Source: Micromonospora echinofusca (lineage in GTDB: Bacteria > Actinomycetota > Actinomycetes > Mycobacteriales > Micromonosporaceae). Taken from it: a stretch of 64,000 nucleotides of DNA. The stretch is taken from positions 4,863,001-4,927,000 of the forward strand of contig NZ_LT607733.1 of the NCBI RefSeq assembly GCF_900091445.1, given 5' to 3'. Below are positions 9,434 through 17,624 of the stretch, one piece after another. The translations under genes and the position numbers were made by a program. Below the pieces are notes generated by a model that saw nothing but the letters and a program-made list of their open reading frames with translations, was not told where the DNA came from and searched no databases. Numbering within the stretch: the first letter of the stretch is position 1; each line of letters begins with the position of its first letter.

Positions 9434-10705
9434 ATGAGCGCAGATCCCCTCATCGAGTCCCTGTCGGCGGCCCTGGACGCCCGCCCGGACGACCTGCCGC
9501 TGCGGCTGCACCTCGCCGCGCTGCTGCTCGACGCCGGCCGGGCCGGGGAGGCGATCGCGCAGGTCGGGCAGGCGCTCGCCCGGGATCCGGGCAGCGCCGA
9601 GGCGCAGGCGTTGATGCAGCGGGCGCTGGCGGGCCCCGTACCGCCGCCGCCCCCGGCGGATCCGCGACCGCCGGCGCGGCGCGCGGCGCCGGACGGGCCC
9701 AGCGGCGCCGCGACCGCCGACCACGATCCCCTCGCGGCCTACGAGCAGGAGTTGGCCGACGTGGTGCCGCCGCGCTTCGCCCGCGCCGGCGACGAGCCGG
9801 AGCCGGTGGCCGGCGACGCCGACCGGGTGTACGACGTGGAGGCCTCCGGCATCCGGCTGGCCGACGTGGGCGGCATGTCGGCGGTCAAGGAGCGCCTGGA
9901 GCTGGCCTTCCTCGGCCCGCTACGCAACCCGGAGCTGCGCAGGATGTACGGCAAGAGCCTGCGTGGCGGCCTGATGCTCTACGGTCCGCCCGGCTGCGGC
10001 AAGACGTTCCTGGCCCGGGCGGTCGCCGGGGAGATGGGCGCGAAGTTCATCTCCCTGTCCATCGTGGACGTGCTGGACATGTGGATGGGCAACTCGGAGC
10101 GCAACCTGCACGAGCTGTTCCAGGCGGCCCGCCGCAACGCGCCGTGCGTGCTCTTCCTCGACGAGGTCGACGCGCTGGGGCACAAGCGTTCGCAGGTCGG
10201 CTCCAGCTCGATGCGGACGCTGGGCAACCAGCTGCTGGCGGAGCTGGACGGGATGGAGGGCAGCAACGAGGGGGTCTTCGTGCTGGCCGCCACCAACACC
10301 CCGTGGGACGTCGATCCGGCGCTGCGCCGGCCCGGGCGGCTCGACCGGGTGGTCCTGGTGCTGCCGCCCGACGCCGAGGCACGCCGGTCCATCCTGGAGT
10401 ACCACCTGCGGGAGCGGCCGATCGCGGGAATCGACCTGCGGAAGATCGTCGCCGCCACGGAGGACTACTCGGGCGCCGACCTGGCCCACCTCTGCGAGAC
10501 GGCCGCCGAGTTCGCGATGGCCGACTCGGTACGCACCGGCGAGGTGCGGATGATCGAGCACCGGGACCTGGAGCGGGCGGTCAAGGAGGTCCGGCCGTCG
10601 ACGAAGCCGTGGATGGCCACCGCCCGCAACGTGGCGATGTTCGCCAACGAGGGGGGCGTCTACGACGATCTGGTGGCCTACCTGAAGCGGCGCAGGATGC
10701 TGTGA
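9434..10705 (+). CDS. AAA ATPase of the CDC48/FtsH-like type with N-terminal TPR-like region
   Basis: A 423-residue protein. The ATG at 9434 is preferred over a more upstream start because the TPR-like helical region (about residues 15-65, DLPLRLHLAALLLDAGRAGE) then begins the protein and the upstream extension is low-complexity. The AAA module has Walker A GPPGCGKT, Walker B LFLDEVDAL, the second region of homology TNTPWDVDPALRRPGRLDR and a C-terminal lid. There is no protease domain. Such single-ring ATPases unfold or remodel client proteins; the TPR part may recruit them. The partner is unknown. A terminator follows at 10772. Confidence 0.85.
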   Translation: MSADPLIESLSAALDARPDDLPLRLHLAALLLDAGRAGEAIAQVGQALARDPGSAEAQALMQRALAGPVPPPPPADPRPPARRAAPDGPSGAATADHDPLAAYEQELADVVPPRFARAGDEPEPVAGDADRVYDVEASGIRLADVGGMSAVKERLELAFLGPLRNPELRRMYGKSLRGGLMLYGPPGCGKTFLARAVAGEMGAKFISLSIVDVLDMWMGNSERNLHELFQAARRNAPCVLFLDEVDALGHKRSQVGSSSMRTLGNQLLAELDGMEGSNEGVFVLAATNTPWDVDPALRRPGRLDRVVLVLPPDAEARRSILEYHLRERPIAGIDLRKIVAATEDYSGADLAHLCETAAEFAMADSVRTGEVRMIEHRDLERAVKEVRPSTKPWMATARNVAMFANEGGVYDDLVAYLKRRRML

Positions 10706-10771
10706 CGCTCCCTGCGGCCCCCGGACGGGACGGCCGCCGGACGGACCTTCACCGGAGGGCTGACGCCGGAC

Positions 10772-10792
10772 GGCCCGGCGGGGCGCCGGGCC
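10772..10792 (+). terminator. Intrinsic terminator after the AAA ATPase
   Basis: Perfect 9-base arms GGCCCGGCG / CGCCGGGCC around GGG, 67 bases after the stop codon. No T-run. Confidence 0.6.
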
Positions 10793-10874
10793 GCGCCTCC
10801 CGCCGGGCCGGGCCGCCTGCCGGACGGTGTTGCGCCCGGCGGGGCCGTCTCCGTCGACCGCACCGCGGGCGGCG

Positions 10875-11093
10875 TCAGCCGCGCGCGTGCCGCCGGCCGA
10901 TGGCGATCACCTTGACCCGCTGCCGGCCGGCCCGCACCATGCCCAGCGCCATGAACGCGCCCGCGATCCGGTCGGCCGCCTCCCGGCTGCTCGCCCCGAC
11001 GACCTGACGGCGCCGCTCGGGGCAGTTGCGTTCGTCGCGGCCGGCGGCCCCGGTCGGCCGCACGTCGGTGAGCACCACCAGGAACCGCGTCAT
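10875..11093 (-). CDS. Small basic protein of unknown function
   Basis: A 72-residue frame starting at ATG 11091-11093 (MTRFLVVLTDVRP...). Its amino-acid pattern looks protein-like: a hydrophobic first strand, then REAADRIAGAFMALG, which could form an amphipathic helix, and a basic VKVIAIGRRHARG tail. It codes with GC-rich third positions. No family was recognised. It lies head-to-head with the XRE regulator gene, with a 14-base-arm inverted repeat between them, so it may be controlled by that regulator. It could also be a chance frame; only a weak ribosome binding site is visible. Confidence 0.45.
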   Translation of the reverse strand: MTRFLVVLTDVRPTGAAGRDERNCPERRRQVVGASSREAADRIAGAFMALGMVRAGRQRVKVIAIGRRHARG

Positions 11094-11179
11094 CGGAGCC
11101 CGCCGGCGCGGTCGGCGCGGGCCTGTCGAGCAGTACGCACGTCGAATCCCTTCCGGCGAGCGGACCACGGGGCGTGGCA

Positions 11180-11218
11180 CGCGGCGATCGGGTACGGGGG
11201 AGAAACCCGATCGCCGCG
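11180..11218. repeat. Perfect 14-base-arm inverted repeat between the small ORF and the XRE gene
   Basis: CGCGGCGATCGGGT at 11180-11193 and its exact reverse complement at 11205-11218 flank an 11-base loop. It sits in the divergent promoter region, upstream of both genes, so it is not positioned as an ordinary terminator. It may be a transcript-shielding hairpin or an operator. Confidence 0.6.
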
Positions 11219-11289
11219 CGCCCCATCCCCTCCGGTCACTCACCACCACCGTCGCCACGACAACCGGCGGTGAGGACGCGATGACAGAC

Positions 11290-11306
11290 TGACATGTATA
11301 CAGTCA
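11290..11306. promoter_or_regulatory. Candidate operator with TGTATACA core upstream of the XRE gene
   Basis: TGAC-A-TGTATACA-GTCA: an 8-base perfect palindrome with near-symmetrical flanks, AT-richer than its surroundings and about 70 bases before the XRE start codon. A helix-turn-helix regulator commonly binds such a site in its own promoter; assignment to this regulator is inference. Confidence 0.35.
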
Positions 11307-11372
11307 TGAATGCAACTCTCATCGACGCTCTCTCATCTACACCTTCCCGGAAAGATGTGCGACGATCGATGC

Positions 11373-12218
11373 ATGGCTCCCAAGACCGCCCGTGCCCGGC
11401 GACTGGGCATCGCGCTGCGTACCCACCGGGAAGCCGCCGGCCTCACGCTGGAGGCGGCGGCGGACGAGATCAGCAGCACCCGCAGCACCCTGTCCCGCTA
11501 CGAGAACGCGCAGACGCTGGTCAGCCCGGCCACCGTGCGCGCCCTGCTCACCCTCTACGGCGTCGGCGCGGACGAGGTCGCCGCCGCCGTGCAGCTCGCC
11601 AAGGACGCGCGCAAGCCCGGCTGGTGGGTGTCGTACTCGTACCTGCTGGACCGGCGCACCATCGACTTCATCGCGCTCGAGGCCGAGGCGACCGGGATCG
11701 CCAACTTCGAGCCGTCGGTGGTGCCGGGGCTGTTGCAGACCGCCGACTACATCCGGGGCGTGATGCGGGGCGGCCCGCACACCCTCGGCGACGACGAGGT
11801 GGAGCAGCGGGTCCAGTTCCGGCTGGACCGGCAGCAGCGGCTGACCAGCGACCAGCCGCCGATCCTGGACGCGATCATCGACGAGGGGGCGCTGCTGCGA
11901 CCCGTCGGCGACCGGTCGGTGATGGAGGCGCAGCTGCACCACCTGGTCAAGATGGGCGAGCTGCCCAACATCACCGTCCAGGTGATCCCGCTGGCCGCCG
12001 GCTACCACCGGGGCACCCGGGGCTCGCTGCACATCCTGGAGTTCGCGGACCCGGAGGACCCGATCATCGCCTCGGTGGAGACGGTGGCCGGGCAGATGGT
12101 CCTCGACCGGCCGGGCGACCTGCGTACCTGCACCAAGATCATGGAGCATCTGCGGACCGTCGCGCTCAGCCCGGCGGCCAGCCGCGACCAACTCCTCCAA
12201 CTGTTGAAGGGACGGTAG
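11373..12218 (+). CDS. XRE-family helix-turn-helix regulator with DUF5753 C-terminal domain
   Basis: A 281-residue regulator. The XRE helix-turn-helix is at about residues 10-65 (LGIALRTHREAAGLTLEAAA...STLSRYENAQ) and the DUF5753 domain fills the rest (FEPSVVPGLLQTADYIRG, ITVQVIPLAAGYH). The ATG at 11373 is chosen because it directly precedes the conserved HTH start; longer in-frame starts add nothing conserved. It is followed after 4 bases by a DUF397 gene. These XRE/DUF397 pairs are abundant in Streptomyces and Micromonosporaceae, where some members affect development or antibiotic production. The target genes here are unknown. Confidence 0.92.
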   Translation: MAPKTARARRLGIALRTHREAAGLTLEAAADEISSTRSTLSRYENAQTLVSPATVRALLTLYGVGADEVAAAVQLAKDARKPGWWVSYSYLLDRRTIDFIALEAEATGIANFEPSVVPGLLQTADYIRGVMRGGPHTLGDDEVEQRVQFRLDRQQRLTSDQPPILDAIIDEGALLRPVGDRSVMEAQLHHLVKMGELPNITVQVIPLAAGYHRGTRGSLHILEFADPEDPIIASVETVAGQMVLDRPGDLRTCTKIMEHLRTVALSPAASRDQLLQLLKGR

Positions 12219-12222
12219 GACC

Positions 12223-12423
12223 ATGACACCGACGATCAGCGCGGCGCTGGCCGTGGCGCGGTGGCGCAAGAGCAGCCACAGCGGCGACGAGGGGGCGTGC
12301 GTGGAGATGGCGGTGCTCCCGGGAACGGTCGCCGTCCGCGACTCCAAGGACCCCGACGGCCCCGCCCTGCTCTTCCCGCCGGCCGCGTGGGCCGCCTTCG
12401 CCGGGGCGCCGCCCCGGCACTGA
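12223..12423 (+). CDS. DUF397 domain protein, partner of the XRE regulator
   Basis: A 66-residue DUF397 protein with the family signature WRKSSHSGDEGACVEMA and VAVRDSKDPDGPALLF. It starts 4 bases after the XRE gene's stop, so the two are co-translated. DUF397 proteins are thought to act with or against the adjacent XRE(DUF5753) protein, resembling antitoxin or anti-regulator arrangements. The direction of control is not established for this pair. Confidence 0.92.
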   Translation: MTPTISAALAVARWRKSSHSGDEGACVEMAVLPGTVAVRDSKDPDGPALLFPPAAWAAFAGAPPRH

Positions 12424-12612
12424 CCCCTCCTCCGGGGGCGCCGGCGCGCCCGTTGACCACGTCGCGCCGGTGCCTCGCCGGCGACGGTCCCACCGATGGG
12501 AGCCGGTGGGGCCGTCGTCCGGCGGGGTTCGGCCCCATGCGACGACCGGCCCTACCGTCCCGCCACCGGGGGGGGCGGCGGAGCGCCCTCGCCCGACGGG
12601 GAGGCGGGCGGG

Positions 12613-13665
12613 TCAGCCCGCGACGACCGGGCGGGGCGCGGGACCCGCCCGCAGCGCCTCCAGCGCCGCGATGGCCACACCCCGGGCGCCGGCCATGTCC
12701 CGCTCGGGCACCAGGGCGAAGGTCGCCGACGCGGCCTGCTCCACCCGGAGCACCGTGTGCTCCCGCACCGTCGCGAGGAACCAGTCCCGGAAGTCGGGGG
12801 CGGCCTCCACCACCCCGCCACCGACGAAGTACGCGTGCGGATCGGTGAAGTTGGCCGCCACGGTGAAGAGCCGACCCAGCGCCATCGCCTGCTGGGTGAA
12901 CACCTCCCGGGCCAGCGCGTCGCCGCGCTCGGCGTAGCCACGGACCAGCTTGGCCGCCCGCTCCGGCGCCTCGCCGGCCAGTGGGTGGTCGGGAAAGCGA
13001 CCCAGCCAGTACGGCAGCAGGTTCCGCCCGATCGCGGTCAGCGACGCCACGCTCTCCACGTCCCCCGCGAAGCCGCAGGCGCACGTGGGCACCGGCTGGT
13101 CCGGCGCGAGCAGCCCGGTCAGCGGGATGTGCACGTGCCCCAGTTCGCCGGCCATCCCCGCCGCGCCGGCGACCACCCGGCCCGCCTCGACGACGCCCCC
13201 GCCCAGCCCCGTGCCGACGATGGCCGACACCGACGAGCGGCGCATCGCCTCCGCGCCGAAGTGCGTGTGGTGGGCGTAGAGCGCGGCGGCGTTGCCGTCG
13301 TTGTGGTAGAGCACCGGCAGGCCGAGCCGCAGCTCCAACGCGGTCCGCACGTCGTAGCCGCGCCAGGCGGGCTGGGAGAAGTTGGTCGACCCCCGGGAGG
13401 AGATCACCCCGGTGGCGCTCGCCGGCCCGGGCGTGTCCAGCCCGACCGCGCGCACCGCCGCGCGGGGCACCCCGGTCAGCGCCAGCACCCCGTCGAACGC
13501 GCGGGCCAGCGCCTCGATCGCCGCCGCCGGGCCGGCGCGTACCTCGCTCGGGTTCTCCACCAGGCCGTCCACCAGGAAGCGGCCGTCCAGGGTGAGCACG
13601 GTGGCGTTGTTGCTGGTGCCCCCGTTGTCCAGCCCGACGACCACCGGCACGTCCGTACCGCCCAC
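12613..13665 (-). CDS. ROK family protein (probable sugar kinase)
   Basis: A 350-residue ROK-family protein. It has the N-terminal phosphate-binding loop VGLDNGGTSNNATV, catalytic HNDGNAAAL near residue 170, IVGTGLGGGV, and the sugar-contacting ELGHVH segment. There is no N-terminal helix-turn-helix, so it is a kinase rather than a ROK repressor. The usual zinc motif CxCGxxGCxE reads CACGFAGDVES, so the third Cys is Asp. Start choice: GTG at 13663-13665, preceded by GGGAGG, places the phosphate loop at the N-terminus. Sugar specificity (glucose, GlcNAc or other) cannot be read from the sequence. It converges with the DUF397 gene. Confidence 0.85.
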   Translation of the reverse strand: MGGTDVPVVVGLDNGGTSNNATVLTLDGRFLVDGLVENPSEVRAGPAAAIEALARAFDGVLALTGVPRAAVRAVGLDTPGPASATGVISSRGSTNFSQPAWRGYDVRTALELRLGLPVLYHNDGNAAALYAHHTHFGAEAMRRSSVSAIVGTGLGGGVVEAGRVVAGAAGMAGELGHVHIPLTGLLAPDQPVPTCACGFAGDVESVASLTAIGRNLLPYWLGRFPDHPLAGEAPERAAKLVRGYAERGDALAREVFTQQAMALGRLFTVAANFTDPHAYFVGGGVVEAAPDFRDWFLATVREHTVLRVEQAASATFALVPERDMAGARGVAIAALEALRAGPAPRPVVAG

Positions 13666-13826
13666 GACAACCCGCCTCCCGCCGCCCACGCCTGCCGTGA
13701 GGCTAGTGCCCCGCCCCCGGCCCCGCCAGGCAGCGCCCGCCGGCGGTCCCATCGACGGGGCAGCTCGACAGCGCCACGACGCCAGCACCCCGACCGGTCG
13801 GGCGCCCTCCCGAGACGGACCGCGGG

Positions 13827-14618
13827 TCAGCCCGGGCGGCGGGCCGTCACGGCCAGGGCGTCACGGTCGTCGTCCCGGACGACTGCGGGGTGCAGGCCCA
13901 CGGCGGTCAGCGCCGCGCGCAGCGCGTCCACCTGGGTCTCCCCCGCCTCCACCACCAGGTGCCCGCCCGGGGCCAGCCAGCGCGCCGCGCCCTCGGCCAC
14001 GCGGCGCAGCACCGCCAGCCCGTCCGGCCCGCCGTCGAGGGCCACCGGCGCCTCGTGCAGCCGCGCCTCCGCCGGCATCAGCGCCACCGCCGCCGTCGGC
14101 ACGTACGGGCCGTTGGCCAGCACCAGGTCCAGCCGTCCCCGCCAGCGCACCGGCAGCGGGTCGTACAGGTCGCCCTCGAAGACCGGGACGGCCAGCGGGG
14201 CGAGGTTGCGCCGGGCGCACGCCACGGCGGCGGGATCCACGTCGGCGGCGGCCAGCCAGCGCGGCGCGAGCCGGCGGGCCAGGGCCACGGTGGTGGCGCC
14301 GGAACCGCAGCACAGATCCACCACGGCCGCCGCCGGCCCGGTCACCGCGACGGCGGCGTCGACCAGCAGGGCGGTACGCGCACGCGGCACGAACACGCCG
14401 GGGTCGACGGCGATCCGTTCGCCGCAGAACTCGGCCCAGCCGAGCACGTGCTCCAGCGGCAGCCCGGCGACCCGGCGCTCGACCAGGTCGGCCAGCGCCT
14501 CGGCCGAGTCGGCGGCGGCGATCAGCAGCTCCGCCTCGTCCTCGGCGTAGACGCAGCCCGCGGCGCGCAGCCGGTGCACGAGAGCGGGCCGGTCGGGGCG
14601 GAAGGAGAAGACGGTCAT
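13827..14618 (-). CDS. PrmC-related putative protein-(glutamine-N5) methyltransferase
   Basis: A 263-residue class I SAM-dependent methyltransferase. An N-terminal helical region resembles HemK/PrmC, followed by the SAM-binding motif VVDLCCGSGATTVALA near residue 112 and ADVDPAAVACARRN. The substrate motif is NGPYVPT rather than the NPPY of true PrmC. This matches the PrmC-related subgroup whose substrate is unknown. It is unlikely to be the main release-factor methyltransferase, which normally sits near prfA. It lies 29 bases downstream of the cystathionine lyase gene on the same strand, so the two may share a transcript. Confidence 0.85.
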   Translation of the reverse strand: MTVFSFRPDRPALVHRLRAAGCVYAEDEAELLIAAADSAEALADLVERRVAGLPLEHVLGWAEFCGERIAVDPGVFVPRARTALLVDAAVAVTGPAAAVVDLCCGSGATTVALARRLAPRWLAAADVDPAAVACARRNLAPLAVPVFEGDLYDPLPVRWRGRLDLVLANGPYVPTAAVALMPAEARLHEAPVALDGGPDGLAVLRRVAEGAARWLAPGGHLVVEAGETQVDALRAALTAVGLHPAVVRDDDRDALAVTARRPG

Positions 14619-14647
14619 GGGAACCTCCGGGCCCGGCGCGCGGGGTG

Positions 14648-15760
14648 TCAGCGGCTGGCGTCCAGCGCGGCGGCCACGTCGGCGACCAGGTCCACGGGAT
14701 CCTCGACCCCGCAGGAGAGCCGGACGAAGCCGGGCGCGGTGTCGTCGCCCCACTGGGCCCGCCGGTCCGCCGTGGTGTGCAGGCCGCCGAAGGAGGTGGC
14801 GGCGGCCACGAGCCGGGCCGCGTCGAGGAACCGCGCCACCCGCCCGGCGTCGCCGAGGTCGAAGCAGAGCACCCCCGGGATCCGTCGCATCTGGACCGAC
14901 GCCACGGGGTGGGCCGGGTCGCCGGGCAGCCCCGGCCAGCGCACGCCGGTCACGTCGTCGCGCCCCGCGAGCAGTTCGGCGAGGGCCCGCGCGTTGGCGG
15001 TCTGCCGGGCCAGCCGCAGATCCAGGGTGGCCAGCGACCGGTGGGCGAGCCAGGCGTCGAACGCGCCGGGCACCGCCCCGGTGACGTTCCGCCAGGCGGT
15101 GACCGCGTCGCGCAGCTCGGCCGAGCGCGTCGCCACGTAGCCGATCAGCAGGTCGGAGTGCCCGGTCAGGGCCTTCGTCCCGGAGGCCACCACGACGTCG
15201 GCGCCCAGGTCCAGGGGACGCTGCCCGAGCGGCGTGGCCGTGGTGTTGTCGACCGCGACCAGGGCGCCGGCGGCGCGCGCCCGGGCGGCCAGCGCCGCCA
15301 CGTCCGCGACGTCCAGGCCCGGGTTGGCCGGGGTCTCCAGCAGCACCAGGCGTACGCCGTCGAACGCCGGGTGCGGGCCGGCGGTCGGGGCGAGGAGCAC
15401 CCGTACGCCGATGCCCTCCAGCGTGTCGGCGGCGAAGGCCCGGACGGAGAAGTAGCCGTCCGACGGCAGCACCACGGTGTCCCCCGGCCGCAGCACCGTC
15501 AACAGCAGCCCGGTGATCGCGGCCTGCCCGCTGGCGAAGACCCGGCAGTCGCCGCCCTCCAGCTCCCCGACCGCCGCCTCCAGCAGCCGCCGGGTGGGGT
15601 TGTCCGGCCGGCCGTAGCCGTCGGGCGCCGCCGCCGGCCCCGCCCACGGGTCCAGGTGGTACGGCGCGGCGAACACCGGCCCGGGCAGGAACGGCTGGCC
15701 GGGGGCCGGCTCGGGCAGGCCGGCGCGGACGCAGCGGGTGCCGTCCCGGTCTTCGGTCAT
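14648..15760 (-). CDS. PLP-dependent transsulfuration enzyme (cystathionine gamma-lyase/MetB type)
   Basis: A 370-residue Cys/Met-metabolism PLP enzyme. The PLP lysine lies in VVASGTKALTGHSDLL near residue 193. Other family marks are YGRPDNPTRRLLE, FASGQAAI, LETPANPGLDVAD and AVDNTTATP. Members cleave or form cystathionine or act as methionine gamma-lyase; specificity is not resolved by sequence alone. The gene is 5 bases after the stop of gpsA, so it is probably in the plsC-like/gpsA operon. It ends with LSCGVEDPVDLVADV, the usual C-terminus, so it is complete. Confidence 0.9.
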   Translation of the reverse strand: MTEDRDGTRCVRAGLPEPAPGQPFLPGPVFAAPYHLDPWAGPAAAPDGYGRPDNPTRRLLEAAVGELEGGDCRVFASGQAAITGLLLTVLRPGDTVVLPSDGYFSVRAFAADTLEGIGVRVLLAPTAGPHPAFDGVRLVLLETPANPGLDVADVAALAARARAAGALVAVDNTTATPLGQRPLDLGADVVVASGTKALTGHSDLLIGYVATRSAELRDAVTAWRNVTGAVPGAFDAWLAHRSLATLDLRLARQTANARALAELLAGRDDVTGVRWPGLPGDPAHPVASVQMRRIPGVLCFDLGDAGRVARFLDAARLVAAATSFGGLHTTADRRAQWGDDTAPGFVRLSCGVEDPVDLVADVAAALDASR

Positions 15761-15765
15761 GTCCC

Positions 15766-16764
15766 TCACTCCGGCTTGGTGGTGCGGCTCATCAGGGCCT
15801 CGACGGCGAGTCGCGGGTCCATGCCCTCGTGGCAGACCAGCTCGACCTGCTCGGTGATCGGCATCTCCACCGCGTGCGCGCGGGCCAGGTCGCGCAGGGC
15901 CAGCGCGCTCTTGACGCCCTCGGCGGTCTGCCGGGTCGCGATGCGGGCCTCCTCCAGGGTCGCGCCCCGGCCGAGGTGCTCGCCGAAGGTGCGGTTGCGG
16001 GCCAGCGGCGACGAGCAGGAGGCGACGAGGTCTCCCATCCCGGCCAGGCCGGCGAAGGTGAGCGGGTCGGCGCCCAGGGCGACGCCGAGCCGGGCCGTCT
16101 CGGCCAGTCCCCGGGTGACCAGCATGGCCCGGGTGTTGTCGCCGAAGCCCATCGCCACGGCGATGCCGTACGCCAGGGCGATCACGTTCTTCACCGCGCC
16201 GCCCAGTTCGCAGCCGATGACGTCGTCGTTGGTGTACGGGCGGAAGTAGGGCGTGGTGATCGAGCGCTGCACCAGCGTGGCCCGGTCGGCGTCGGTGCAG
16301 GCGACCACGGTGGCGGCGGGCTGCTCGGCGGCGATCTCCGGGGCCAGGTTGGGGCCGGAGACCACCACCACGCGGTCGGCGTCGACACCGGCGGTCTCCA
16401 CGATCACCTCGCTCATCCGCCTGGTGGTGCCCAGCTCGATGCCCTTCATCAGCGACACCAGGGTGGCGTCCGGGTGCAGGTGCGCGGTCCACTCGGCCAG
16501 GTTGCCGCGCAGCGTCTGCGACGGCACCGCCAGCACCACCTGCTCGGCCCCGGTGATCGCCTCGGCGGCGTCGCCCGTCGCTGTGACCCGCGACGGCAGC
16601 AGCACGTCCGGCAGGTACTCCGGGTTGCGCCGCTCGGCCCGGATCGTGTCGGCGACCGCCTGGCGGCGGGCCCAGACGGTGACGTCCCGGCCGGCGTCGG
16701 CCAGGATCTTGGCGAACGCGGTGCCCCAGGAGCCGGCCCCCAGGACCGCGACGTGCCCGCTCAC
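15766..16764 (-). CDS. gpsA: NAD(P)-dependent glycerol-3-phosphate dehydrogenase
   Basis: Reduces dihydroxyacetone phosphate to sn-glycerol 3-phosphate for phospholipid synthesis. The 332-residue protein has the Rossmann motif [15 protein letters not shown] at the N-terminus, VSLMKGIE, and the active-site segment [13 protein letters not shown] with its catalytic Lys. GTG at 16762-16764 is the start; it overlaps the stop of the acyltransferase gene by 4 bases (GTGA). The pairing with an acyltransferase that uses glycerol-3-phosphate derivatives makes a small lipid operon. Confidence 0.96.
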   Translation of the reverse strand: MSGHVAVLGAGSWGTAFAKILADAGRDVTVWARRQAVADTIRAERRNPEYLPDVLLPSRVTATGDAAEAITGAEQVVLAVPSQTLRGNLAEWTAHLHPDATLVSLMKGIELGTTRRMSEVIVETAGVDADRVVVVSGPNLAPEIAAEQPAATVVACTDADRATLVQRSITTPYFRPYTNDDVIGCELGGAVKNVIALAYGIAVAMGFGDNTRAMLVTRGLAETARLGVALGADPLTFAGLAGMGDLVASCSSPLARNRTFGEHLGRGATLEEARIATRQTAEGVKSALALRDLARAHAVEMPITEQVELVCHEGMDPRLAVEALMSRTTKPE

Positions 16765-17495
16765 GCCGCCGCCCCCGGCCGCCGCTCGCCGGCGGGACGG
16801 GCCGGGCGTTCCCACAGTGGGGGCGGGGTGCCGCCCCGGATCTCGGTGAGCATGTCACGAAGGCGCAGCATGATGGTGTCGGTCATCTCCTCGAGGACGG
16901 CCTTCGTCGGAGTCGACCCGGCCCACCGGGCCAGGTCGACGGGGGGCCCGGCGACCACGGTCACCGGGATCCGGGGGCGCGGGTCCAGTCGGGACCGGCG
17001 CGGGTCGAACATCCGCTCCGGGCCCCACATGACGAGCGGGACCACCGGCGCCCCGGTGGCGAGCGCGAGCCGGGCGGCACCGGTCTTGCCCTTCATCGGC
17101 CACAGCTCCGGTTCGCGGGTGATGGTGCCCTCCGGGTAGATCACCACCGCGCCGCCCTGGTCGAGGGCGGCGACGAGGTGGTCCAGCGACCGCACCGCCT
17201 CCACGGTGTTGCGCTCGACCGGGATCTGCCGGCACCGGTGCAGGATCCAGCCCATCACCGGGACCCGGAACACACTGGCCTTGCCGAGGAACTGCGGCCA
17301 ACGGCCGGAGTCGTAGACGAAGTGGGCCGCGACGAGCGGGTCGGCGTGCGAGATGTGGTTCGGCACGATGATCACGCCGCCGTCGCCACGCAGGTGCTCC
17401 ATGCCGCGCCAGGTGCGCCGGGTCCAGACGGTCAGCACCGGTTTGACCAGCACCACGGCGAACCATTGCCAGAACCCCAGCCTCGGCCGTGCCAC
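16761..17495 (-). CDS. 1-acyl-sn-glycerol-3-phosphate acyltransferase (PlsC-like)
   Basis: A 244-residue membrane-associated acyltransferase. It has the [12 protein letters not shown] block (the HX4D catalytic motif), the glycerolphosphate-binding [11 protein letters not shown] block, and [16 protein letters not shown] hydrophobic N-terminal segment ([17 protein letters not shown]) anchors it. The GTG at 17493-17495 follows GAGGAGG at a short distance and was preferred over upstream starts. It leads the operon with gpsA and is divergent from fbiD. It most likely makes phosphatidic acid from lysophosphatidate. Confidence 0.92.
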   Translation of the reverse strand: MARPRLGFWQWFAVVLVKPVLTVWTRRTWRGMEHLRGDGGVIIVPNHISHADPLVAAHFVYDSGRWPQFLGKASVFRVPVMGWILHRCRQIPVERNTVEAVRSLDHLVAALDQGGAVVIYPEGTITREPELWPMKGKTGAARLALATGAPVVPLVMWGPERMFDPRRSRLDPRPRIPVTVVAGPPVDLARWAGSTPTKAVLEEMTDTIMLRLRDMLTEIRGGTPPPLWERPARPAGERRPGAAA

Positions 17496-17624
17496 CCGCG
17501 CCTCCTCGTGCCGCCCCGCCCCGCACCGGGTCCGGACCCGGTGACGCCCCGCAGCGGAAATCATGCCTGCTCGACCCGGGTCCGGCCAGAGAGGGTACCG
17601 CCGTACGGCTGGCAGGATGGCGGT

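Noticed and set aside
12424..12612. Coding frames in the spacer between DUF397 and the ROK gene
   Set aside because: Open frames here are low-complexity Arg/Pro/Gly stretches; the two real genes converge and the spacer shows no RNA or repeat.
10875..15760. Genomic island or prophage boundary between ddl and gpsA
   Set aside because: No integrase, attachment-site repeat, tRNA or composition change was found; the block is accessory but without mobility signs.
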